From Armatimonadota bacterium (GTDB lineage Bacteria; Sysuimicrobiota; Sysuimicrobiia; Sysuimicrobiales; VGFF01): a DNA stretch of 9,353 nucleotides. Shown here piece after piece: positions 1 through 5,506 of this stretch; positions within the stretch are counted from its first letter, which is position 1; the number at the start of each line of letters is the position of its first letter. Under the pieces are notes generated by a model. That model made no database searches. It saw nothing but the letters and a program-made list of their open reading frames with translations, and was not told the origin of the DNA. The stretch spans positions 1 to 9,353 of the forward strand of contig VGFF01000079.1 of NCBI GenBank assembly GCA_016868955.1, written 5' to 3'. The position numbers and the translations under genes are program-made.

Positions 1-724
1 CCGTGAGCACAAAGGAGTTGTTGGCCGTAGGGGCGTTGCCCTGGTTGTAGCGGAAGCGCAGCTGCGTGAAGACGTTGGTGTTCGGGTCGACGCGGCCGTC
101 GATCAGCAGCCGAACGCGAGCCTGCGAAAGACGCCCGCCGGCGGTCGTCGTGACGTTCTGGGCGTTGTTGTCAGTAATCGTCGACGAGGGCGACGTAGCT
201 GCGCTCTCGTAGAAGTAGAGGAAGTTGCCAGTGATCTTCGTGTTGTCCAGGCGGCCCTTGACGGCGTTCAGCTCTTCCTCGAGCGCCGTGACGCGGACGC
301 CGAGCGCCTGCAGCTCAGCGCGGAACTCGTTGACCAACCGCTGCAGAAGCGCAATGTTCTGCGCGCTTGCGTTCACGCGGGTCGTCAAGCCGGTAATCGC
401 CACGTTGTTAGCGTTAATCCGGGCGGTCGCGGCGGCGAGAGCCGGCTGGCGAACCAGGTTTGCCGGGAGAGGCGGAGGCGTGGGAATGGCCTCGATGCGC
501 GCGATGATGCGCGCGATGACCATTGCCATTTCGTAACGGGACACGGGCTGCTTGCCCTTGAACGTGCCATCCGGGAAGCCCTCGACGAGGCCCTTCGCGG
601 CCAGCTCAGCGATCGCGTCGTATGCCCAGTGGTTCGTGGGCACGTCGGCGAACGGCTGCGCCATGGCCGGGGTAAGCGTCGCCAGGACCAAGGTCGCCAT
701 GAGAAGTACCGCTACCTTTTTCAT
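1..724 (-). CDS. SLH-domain outer-membrane porin (OmpM-like), 5' part, cut by window edge
   Basis: The first 241 codons are present and the frame stays open to the left edge, so the C-terminal part is missing. Residues 1-22 form a signal peptide (MKKVAVLL... ending AMA, cleavage before QPFADV). Residues about 24-70 are one S-layer homology domain: FADVPTNHWAYDAI, then GFPDGTF and SRYEMAMVIARI are classic SLH signatures. A Pro-rich spacer follows, then a probable coiled coil (about residues 85-135, ending ALEEELNAVKGRL), then the first strands of a beta barrel (ITGNFLYFYES, RVRLLIDGRV, FTQLRFRYNQ). This order matches porins of diderm Terrabacteria, in which the SLH domain binds peptidoglycan-linked polymer and the barrel sits in the outer membrane, tethering the two. 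The ATG at 724 is chosen because it gives the signal peptide; a GAAAGGGG lies 13 nt upstream. The gene has its own promoter and a long leader. Substrate is unknown. Confidence 0.9.
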   Translation of the reverse strand, partial: MKKVAVLLMATLVLATLTPAMAQPFADVPTNHWAYDAIAELAAKGLVEGFPDGTFKGKQPVSRYEMAMVIARIIARIEAIPTPPPLPANLVRQPALAAATARINANNVAITGLTTRVNASAQNIALLQRLVNEFRAELQALGVRVTALEEELNAVKGRLDNTKITGNFLYFYESAATSPSSTITDNNAQNVTTTAGGRLSQARVRLLIDGRVDPNTNVFTQLRFRYNQGNAPTANNSFVLT

Positions 725-990
725 CCTTGTGCGTCAACCCCTTTCAGGTTGTGGTGCGTTGAGGTTGAGCGCGGGCAAGCGGCGATCCACAGAGTGTCCT
801 TGTTTCCTCTTTGGCGCTGCCGTCTGCCGTTGCTCACCGGACCAGCGATCCTCACGTACCTTGCGGCACTCCGAACCTTTCCTCCCTTCCGTGCCATCGG
901 CGCACGGAACCGCTCGATCGCGGCGCCGCTCCCGTGAAGACGACCGGCCACATCTGATCTTGCTGAAACGCCGAACAGATAGAAAAACCC
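725..990 (-). other. Long gene-free 5' leader of the SLH porin
   Basis: No coding region is convincing between the porin start and the gene to its right (337 bp gene-free, 725-1061). If the promoter at 997-1025 is right, the mRNA starts near 990 and has a leader of about 265 nt. Visible structure includes a perfect 8-bp hairpin (887-909), a 10-nt palindrome GCGGCGCCGC (920-929) and purine-rich stretches such as GGGAGGAAAGG just 3' of the hairpin. I compared it by eye with cobalamin, c-di-GMP, c-di-AMP (ydaO) and THF aptamer consensus elements and found no match. It may be a structured regulatory leader, a stability element, or simple untranslated sequence. Confidence 0.45.
887..909 (-). repeat. 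Perfect 8-bp inverted repeat (hairpin) in the porin leader
   Basis: In the minus-strand transcript TTCCGTGC is followed by a 7-nt loop and then GCACGGAA, giving a perfect 8-bp stem. No U-tract follows; the next bases are GGGAGGAAAGG. It therefore does not look like an intrinsic terminator and more likely is part of leader RNA structure. An operator for a dimeric regulator is an alternative, though the site would lie about 80-100 nt downstream of the predicted transcription start. Confidence 0.5.
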
Positions 991-996
991 ACAACG

Positions 997-1025
997 ACCC
1001 TACAGCAAACACCAGTATGCGTCAA
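997..1025 (-). promoter_or_regulatory. Sigma70-type promoter of the SLH porin
   Basis: On the minus strand TTGACG (1025-1020) is followed by exactly 17 nt and then TAGGGT (1002-997), close to the TTGACA-N17-TATAAT consensus. Transcription would start near 990. An overlapping alternative is CATACT at 1019-1014, inside the spacer, which shares the ATACTGG string with the other two candidate promoters of the window. It lacks a good -35, so the first reading is preferred. Confidence 0.6.
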
Positions 1026-1056
1026 TTGAAATAATCGCACATCTGTTTGCTACACG

Positions 1057-1076
1057 GAAAATCAACGGCGATTTTC
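1057..1076 (-). terminator. AT-rich inverted repeat across the yqgF-like stop codon, possible weak terminator
   Basis: GAAAATC, a 6-nt loop and GATTTTC form a perfect 7-bp inverted repeat containing the TGA stop at 1064-1062. The stem is AT-rich and only the TTTT within its 3' arm resembles a U-tract, so termination would be weak. It is the only inverted repeat I see at the end of the btuB operon. Confidence 0.25.
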
Positions 1077-1484
1077 AACGTCGCCGGGGCGCGTGCCGAC
1101 TTCTCGGGCCAGGTATCGTTCCGCGAGCAGGACGGCGACGTAGTCGTCGTATGGCCGATCCGGTACCAGCAGGCCCGCCGGGAGCCAGCGCCGCCAGCCG
1201 CGCGGCGGATGATCCTTCCAATAGCGCGCGCGTGCCTGCAACGTCGTGTGCGCCTCGTCGACGAGGGTGGCGGCCACGCCGACCTCGGCCAGCGCGGCCG
1301 CCAGGTGGCGTCCCACGGACCGATCGCCGATGAGGATGACCGCGGGCGCGTGGCGTGCTGCGACAGCGCGCACGCGGTCACGCAGGGCCGCCCTGGCGAC
1401 GATCTCATGGAGCAGGACACCGTGCGTCCCGCACACGGCAAGCCCGCACTTCCGTCGGCCTGGGTCGATCGCCAACACGATCAC
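1062..1484 (-). CDS. YqgF/RuvX-like RNase H-fold putative nuclease
   Basis: This is a 140-residue protein with the acidic layout of the YqgF/RuvC-like RNase H fold. An N-terminal strand carries D7 in LAIDPGRRKCGLAVC, VDEAHTTLQAR at about 75-85 places D76/E77 where YqgF has its DERxTT motif, and DDYVAVLLAERYL at about 113-125 carries the third acidic site. Between the second and third motifs is a segment PPRGWRRWLPAGLLVP that E. coli YqgF lacks. It resembles a RuvC-like resolvase family I recall mainly from Cyanobacteria and Gram-positives. Classical YqgF matures the 16S rRNA 5' end, but whether this branch does so is not established here. The GTG start at 1484 lies 18 bp after the tonB stop, with GGAGG 12 nt upstream, so it is probably co-transcribed with btuB and tonB. 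It has no evident link to B12 uptake. Confidence 0.75.
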   Translation of the reverse strand: MIVLAIDPGRRKCGLAVCGTHGVLLHEIVARAALRDRVRAVAARHAPAVILIGDRSVGRHLAAALAEVGVAATLVDEAHTTLQARARYWKDHPPRGWRRWLPAGLLVPDRPYDDYVAVLLAERYLAREVGTRPGDVENRR

Positions 1485-1496
1485 CTTCGGGAACCG

Positions 1497-1501
1497 CCTC
1501 C
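1497..1501 (-). promoter_or_regulatory. Ribosome binding site of the yqgF-like gene
   Basis: GGAGG lies 12 nt before the GTG at 1484, directly after the tonB stop codon (1505-1503). It is the best Shine-Dalgarno match among the genes here and supports the GTG start, although the spacing is longer than usual. Confidence 0.5.
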
Positions 1502-1502
1502 G

Positions 1503-2459
1503 TTATTCGAGCCGGAACGAGACCCACAGCGTGTAGTATGACTCGATCGGCACGCCATCACGGGTCGCGGGCGCGAAGCGCCACCGCGACAACGCGACGA
1601 CCGCGGCGGCGTCGAGCTCTGCCGAGCCCGTCGATGACAAGACGTCGACAGTCGAAACGTTGCCGTCAGCGCGCACGGTGACGCGCAACCGCACGCGACC
1701 CTGGGGAGGCACTAGTCGCGCCGCCGCGGACAGTCCGTTGCGTTCGATCGTCACCAGCGGCTCCGGATACCCGGGTCGGGTCTGCGTCAACGGCCGCGGC
1801 GCCACGAGTGTCGGCGCAGATTCCGGACCGGGGCGCGACGGCGGCGGGGAAACGGCAGGGGTCGCGGGTCCGCGGGAAGCGGCCGAAGGACCAGCGTTCG
1901 CCGCTGCGGTTGGTGCGTTGGCGTCGGGGCCACGGCGCTCGGAGCCAGCGCTTTCGGCGCGTTCGTCGGTCGGCACGTCGACCGACCCTTCTCGACTCGC
2001 GCCCCCACCACTTTCGCCGGCCGCGCTTGCGCTACGAGAATCGGCGCCGGGAAACCGCGCCGGCACGGCGGGCGGCTGCGCTGGAGTCGCCACGGTAGCC
2101 GGAGCGGACGCCGCGGCCGGTTCCGCCGGCGGGTCGGAAGACTTTCTCGCTGGCTGTTGCACCGGCGTTGCGGGCGGTTGCGTCGGCGAGCGCGGGCTCG
2201 GGGTCCCGTTGGCGGTTGACGCCGGAGGCGAGGAGCGGCGATTCCGGTCCGGTTTATTTGACGGCCGGTCTTCCGACGGCGCGCGAGCGGCGGGCGGCAA
2301 CGTCTCGATGTGCCCCTCATCGGCGGCGGTCGGCGCCGCGATCCCGCCGCGCTGCGTAATGCCCGTCGAGCGGCGCGGCCCAGGATGGAGCTGCGATGCG
2401 ATCGCCCAGACGGCGACAACGACAACCACGACCAACACTGCGCGCAGACGATGCGTCAC
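1503..2459 (-). CDS. tonB: TonB family energy transducer with long Pro/Ala-rich linker
   Basis: The protein has 318 residues from the GTG at 2459, which overlaps the receptor stop as GTGA. That start removes nine implausible upstream residues and places the membrane anchor at the N-terminus. Residues about 7-22 (AVLVVVVVVAVWAIAS) are the inner-membrane anchor. Residues about 24-230 are a low-complexity Pro/Ala/Ser/Arg-rich periplasmic linker. Residues about 231-318 are a TonB C-terminal domain: YPEPLV, GRVRLRVTVRADG, VLSSTGSAELDAAA and WRFAPATRDGVPI are the family hallmarks. TonB couples the ExbB/ExbD proton channel to outer-membrane receptors; exbB and exbD are not in this window. Its place 3' of a B12 riboswitch and receptor suggests it serves that receptor and is repressed with it. 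The linker lacks the regular Glu-Pro/Lys-Pro repeats of enteric TonB. Confidence 0.92.
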   Translation of the reverse strand: MTHRLRAVLVVVVVVAVWAIASQLHPGPRRSTGITQRGGIAAPTAADEGHIETLPPAARAPSEDRPSNKPDRNRRSSPPASTANGTPSPRSPTQPPATPVQQPARKSSDPPAEPAAASAPATVATPAQPPAVPARFPGADSRSASAAGESGGGASREGSVDVPTDERAESAGSERRGPDANAPTAAANAGPSAASRGPATPAVSPPPSRPGPESAPTLVAPRPLTQTRPGYPEPLVTIERNGLSAAARLVPPQGRVRLRVTVRADGNVSTVDVLSSTGSAELDAAAVVALSRWRFAPATRDGVPIESYYTLWVSFRLE

Positions 2460-4288
2460 CGGTACTCGATCCCCAGCGTGATCCACCCTGAGCGGCGTGG
2501 GCCAAGATAGCCGCGCAGCGTTTCGTAGCCCGCGTCGAACAAGTTGTCGACGCCGGCGCTGATGCGCAGGTCGCCGGCGCGATGATCGAATCGAACGCCG
2601 ACCGTCAAGTGGGAGGCCACCTCGACGCGCGTGGCCGGAAACGTCGAGAAATTGAGATCGGGACGTTGCGAGACGAACCGGCCGATCAACGAGACGCTGG
2701 CGGTTTCGGAGAGCAGATACCGCAGCGCGGCGTTCGCCGTGACCGGCGGCAGTCTCAGGATCGGCTCACCACTGGCGCGATCGACGCCATCCGACCACGT
2801 CAGGTTCGCGTCGATGGACCACGGATCTCCGAGTCGCGCTGCGACCTCCCCGGAGAACCCGAAGACGGGCGCGGAACCGATGTTCCGCGGCGCGCAACCG
2901 CCGATGATCAGATCGCGGGCATCGGTGTAGAACGTGTTGAGGCGGAAAAGCAGATTCGGCGATGGCGCCGCCTCGATGCCAAAGTCGGCCGCCCAAGCGG
3001 ATTCCGGCCGCAAGCCGGGATCGCTGCAGCTCGGATAGAACAGTTCCCCGAAGGTCGGCGCGCGAAACGTTCGTCCGACGCCGCCGCGCAGGCGCAGCTC
3101 TGGCGTAAGGAAGTGCACGAACCCCAAGCGCGGGTTCCACTGACCCGCTTGCGAGGACACGGCGTCATAGCGCAGCCCGATGCCGATCAGCGTCGCGTCC
3201 CCGGCGGCGAAGTCGTATTGCACGTAGGCCGCGGTCGTCGTCGTGCTCGCGACGAACGCCGCCGCGCCGGTGAAGATCGGCAGCTCACGGTAGTCGTAGC
3301 GCGCGTGCTGCCAGTCGATTCCCCATGTAAGCACGCCGCCCCCAAGCGCCAGCGCATGCTGCCACTCGGCGCCCCACGTCGCGCCGATCGTGTCGGACTG
3401 AAAACCCGGCGATCGATACCGGAACTCGTCCCCAACGTGCCAGACACGCAGCTCGCGGAAACCGCCGGCATCGTCGGCGCGGCGCCAGGCGAGGCGGTAG
3501 ACCGTGCGGCCATCGCGCAGGCGGTCCTCCGGCGTCGGAAACAACGTGCTTCCAGGCAGACCTGAGGTCGCCGACGTGACGTTGACCGACAAAGTCAGCG
3601 ACGTGCTCGGATCCGGTTCGTAGCGCAACCAGCCGGCGCCGGAGTACCGCTGCGCGTCTTCGTTGCGCCGTTCTCCGGCGGTCGCGAGCGCCTCCGCCAT
3701 GATCGCCCACGACCAGGCGCCACCGGCGCCGCCGGCGCGCGCGGCCCATTGCCCAGCGGGATCGGAACGCGCGCCGACCGTGATCGCCGTCCGCGTGTCG
3801 CGCCGCGTCGTGATCGAGATCACGCCGCCCAATGCGCCGCTCCCGTAGATCGCCGAGTACGGTCCGCGCAACACCTCGATGCGCTCGACGTTTGCGACGG
3901 AGAGGCTGCTCAAGTTCACGCCGAACGGTTGCGTGGCGTTCAACGGCACGCCGTCGAAGAGGACGAGCACTTGCTGCGGCGTCGAGCCGCGGACGGAGAC
4001 CTGTTGCGAGCCGCCCGGTCCGGCGCCGGCGGTGCGCACGTAGACCTCCGAGATCGCGGAGACCGCGTCGGCGACGGTGACGGCGCCCATGCGCCGGATC
4101 TCGTCGCGGCCGATGACGGTCACGTACGCCGGCGTCGTCGCGGCCGCCTGTCTGCGACGACCGGCGACCGTGACTTCATCGCCCTCGAAGGTCGGCGGTT
4201 GACCAGGGGAGATCGCTTGGCCAGAAGAGGACGGGACGAACGCGAGGGCGGGCAGCAACAAAAGGCACAGCCAGAGCCGACGAACCAC
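2456..4288 (-). CDS. btuB: TonB-dependent outer-membrane receptor, BtuB-like, probably for cobalamin
   Basis: The protein has 610 residues, close to E. coli BtuB (about 614). A signal peptide covers residues 1-25 (MVRRLWLCLLLLPAL... ending SGQA). A TonB-box-like DEVTVAG sits at 37-43. The plug spans roughly 50-160 with its conserved pieces: VSVRG at 97-101, VLVLFDGVPLN at 107-117, IEVLRGPYSAIYGSGALGGVISI at about 137-159. The remainder is a beta barrel, including the FRAPTFGELFYP and LRPESAWAADFGIE elements typical of these receptors. The GTG start at 4288 is supported by the signal peptide and AAAGGA 10 nt upstream. Cobalamin specificity is inferred from the riboswitch immediately upstream and the matching length; a cobinamide or other corrinoid substrate is also possible. 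The protein ends IEYR, so the usual terminal aromatic residue is followed by Arg. Two Cys in the C-terminal half (FYPSCSDP, IGGCAPRN) could form an extracellular disulfide. Confidence 0.9.
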   Translation of the reverse strand: MVRRLWLCLLLLPALAFVPSSSGQAISPGQPPTFEGDEVTVAGRRRQAAATTPAYVTVIGRDEIRRMGAVTVADAVSAISEVYVRTAGAGPGGSQQVSVRGSTPQQVLVLFDGVPLNATQPFGVNLSSLSVANVERIEVLRGPYSAIYGSGALGGVISITTRRDTRTAITVGARSDPAGQWAARAGGAGGAWSWAIMAEALATAGERRNEDAQRYSGAGWLRYEPDPSTSLTLSVNVTSATSGLPGSTLFPTPEDRLRDGRTVYRLAWRRADDAGGFRELRVWHVGDEFRYRSPGFQSDTIGATWGAEWQHALALGGGVLTWGIDWQHARYDYRELPIFTGAAAFVASTTTTAAYVQYDFAAGDATLIGIGLRYDAVSSQAGQWNPRLGFVHFLTPELRLRGGVGRTFRAPTFGELFYPSCSDPGLRPESAWAADFGIEAAPSPNLLFRLNTFYTDARDLIIGGCAPRNIGSAPVFGFSGEVAARLGDPWSIDANLTWSDGVDRASGEPILRLPPVTANAALRYLLSETASVSLIGRFVSQRPDLNFSTFPATRVEVASHLTVGVRFDHRAGDLRISAGVDNLFDAGYETLRGYLGPRRSGWITLGIEYR

Positions 4289-4289
4289 G

Positions 4290-4322
4290 CCCCACCGATC
4301 CTTTGCACCCGAAGGTGTGGGA
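4290..4322 (-). promoter_or_regulatory. Ribosome binding site and probable riboswitch expression platform of btuB
   Basis: AAAGGA (4304-4299) lies 10 nt before the GTG at 4288. TCCCAC (4322-4317) can pair with GTGGGG (4295-4290) as a 6-bp stem with one G-U pair. That stem would enclose a small CACC-UUCG-GGTG-type hairpin and place the AAAGGA in the enclosed loop. This fits translational control by the upstream cobalamin aptamer. No U-tract terminator is seen between aptamer and gene. Confidence 0.5.
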
Positions 4323-4329
4323 TGGAGCA

Positions 4330-4523
4330 GCAGGCCGGTCTTCTGGCTTCCGGGTCATCGCCTCCCTTCGCCCTTCCCAGGCATCGTCACGATCGCCCAG
4401 TGGGTGCGCGCGCTCGCCCTTGCGGCAAGCCCGTTCGATCGAAGGTAGCTCTCCGGTTACAGCGGCGGGAACCGCGCCGGACTCGACGCATCGCGCGTCA
4501 TCACCGGCTTCCCGTACACCTGC
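4330..4523 (-). promoter_or_regulatory. Cobalamin (B12) riboswitch
   Basis: All main conserved blocks occur in order on the minus strand: GGGAAGCCGGTG (4513-4502); TCCGGCGCGGTTCCCGCC followed by GCTGTAACCGG (within 4484-4453); CACTGGG (4402-4396); TGGGAAGGGCG (about 4382-4371); and the B12 box GAAGCCAGAAGACCGGCC (from 4350), where the consensus GGAGACC is read as GAAGACC. GCAGG (4523-4519) pairs with CCTGC (4334-4330) to close the aptamer as stem P1. The element binds a cobalamin cofactor and normally lowers expression of the downstream gene when B12 is abundant. Here that gene is the BtuB-like receptor, with tonB and the yqgF-like gene behind it. Confidence 0.96.
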
Positions 4524-4533
4524 GCTCCCCGCC

Positions 4534-4542
4534 AGTATAGCA
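4534..4542 (-). promoter_or_regulatory. Extended -10 promoter of the B12 riboswitch and btuB operon
   Basis: TGCTATACT fits the extended -10 form TGnTATAAT with one mismatch in the hexamer. No good -35 is found 16-18 bp upstream, as is common for extended -10 promoters. Transcription would start near 4527, a few bases before stem P1 of the riboswitch. The box lies 6 nt beyond the DUF3084 stop codon, so there is essentially no spacer or terminator between the two operons. Confidence 0.6.
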
Positions 4543-4548
4543 GGACGA

Positions 4549-5472
4549 CTACGGCTCGCCGATGAGCTGGAACGCGACGATGAGCGGGCCGACCGTGTAC
4601 GTATCGTCGAACGCGACGAGACGGATGCGGTGCGTCCCAGGACGTCCGATGATCTGCTCGGTGACGCGGCGGCCGGAGTCCCCGTCGATGACGATGAACG
4701 GTGGCCCACCGATGCGCGTGCCCGGCGGCGCCAGCACGCGCCCCTCGGCGGCGGCGCGCCCGGCGAAGCCGGCCGTCTGCACGAGCCCGTCGCGCAGCTG
4801 CTCGCGGGTGCCGCCACTGACGTCGACCTCACGGAGGAGCTGGCCCTTCTTGAACACGAGCTCGTTCGGCAAGATGCGGACCTCGGCCGGGACGGGAGTG
4901 CCGACGAGCGCGTTGCGCGTGCTGACGAGCTGGACGACGACCTCGCGATTGCGTTGGTGGATCAGGCGGGCGACGTCGTCCCAGTTCACGCCCGGCGGAT
5001 CCGGCAGCAGCACCGTTCCGCTCGCGTCGGGGCGAGCGCCTTGCGCGGTCACGGCTTCCACGGCTTCCTGGCGAAACTGGAAGAACCAATTGCGCACGGC
5101 CTCGAGATCGGGGCGACCGCGGAACACGCGGCGTCCGACTTCCTGGGCGCGCAGCAGCGCGATGTCGCCCTGCTCGAGCGCGCGGATCTGCGTGCGCAAG
5201 GCGTCGGCCCGCTTCTCGAGATGCGACAGCGTTTCGCGGAGATCGAACAACGCGACGCGCGCGTCGCTCGAGAACGTGAGCACGGCGCCAAGCGTGACCA
5301 GGTTGATGACGACGCCGGTCAGAACGGTGATGATCTGCGCCGTCGTCCGCGGGCGCAGTCCGAACAACGACAGGCGCCGCTTCCCGATCCGCCGCCCCAC
5401 GACGTTGCCGACGTAAGCGATCACGCCGCTGACGAGGAGCAGGAGCGGAACCAGCAGGAGGCCGACGTCCAT
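4549..5472 (-). CDS. DUF3084 membrane-anchored coiled-coil protein
   Basis: The protein has 307 residues from the ATG at 5472. Residues about 5-26 form a first hydrophobic segment, followed by the DUF3084 signature NVVGRRIGKRRLSLFGLRPR (about 23-42). Residues about 43-66 form a second hydrophobic segment, and about 72-115 a predicted coiled coil (LRETLSHLEKRADALRTQ, ALEQGDIALLRAQEV). The rest is a soluble, probably periplasmic, domain ending VGPLIVAFQLIGEP. The molecular function of DUF3084 is unknown. Its place at the end of an LPS-export cluster suggests a role in envelope assembly, which is inference. A longer reading upstream would overlap the glycosyltransferase in another frame and lacks family similarity, so this ATG is preferred. 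No Shine-Dalgarno sequence precedes it, but a TATACT box does. It may therefore be expressed partly from its own transcript. Confidence 0.85.
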   Translation of the reverse strand: MDVGLLLVPLLLLVSGVIAYVGNVVGRRIGKRRLSLFGLRPRTTAQIITVLTGVVINLVTLGAVLTFSSDARVALFDLRETLSHLEKRADALRTQIRALEQGDIALLRAQEVGRRVFRGRPDLEAVRNWFFQFRQEAVEAVTAQGARPDASGTVLLPDPPGVNWDDVARLIHQRNREVVVQLVSTRNALVGTPVPAEVRILPNELVFKKGQLLREVDVSGGTREQLRDGLVQTAGFAGRAAAEGRVLAPPGTRIGGPPFIVIDGDSGRRVTEQIIGRPGTHRIRLVAFDDTYTVGPLIVAFQLIGEP

Positions 5473-5479
5473 CGCGACC

Positions 5480-5485
5480 AGTATA
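5480..5485 (-). promoter_or_regulatory. TATACT -10 box, possible leaderless promoter of the DUF3084 gene
   Basis: TATACT ends 7 nt before the ATG at 5472, so a transcript would begin at or next to the A of the start codon. The 34-bp gap after the glycosyltransferase stop has no Shine-Dalgarno match, and no convincing -35 is seen. This TANNNT-to-ATG spacing is the pattern of leaderless genes in several high-GC bacteria. Chance cannot be excluded. Confidence 0.4.
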
Positions 5486-5506
5486 TAGGCGACGCGCGCG
5501 GCCGGC

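Noticed and set aside
495..525. Tandem-looking GCGCGATGATGCGCGCGATG repeat
   Set aside because: It lies within the SLH coding region, encoding the VIARIIARIE stretch, and is explained by protein repetition.
852..1040. Small minus-strand frames of 62-92 codons in the porin leader
   Set aside because: They lack credible ribosome binding sites or recognisable domains and overlap one another in different frames; the promoter and hairpin explain the region better.
1660..2481. A 273-codon open frame on the plus strand opposite tonB
   Set aside because: It is Gly/Ala-rich antisense of the Pro/Ala-rich TonB linker in a GC-rich genome, has no recognisable domain, and the minus frame has a clear TonB domain.
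2582..3565. A 327-codon open frame on the plus strand opposite btuB
   Set aside because: No domain or signal is visible and the minus frame encodes a full TonB-dependent receptor.
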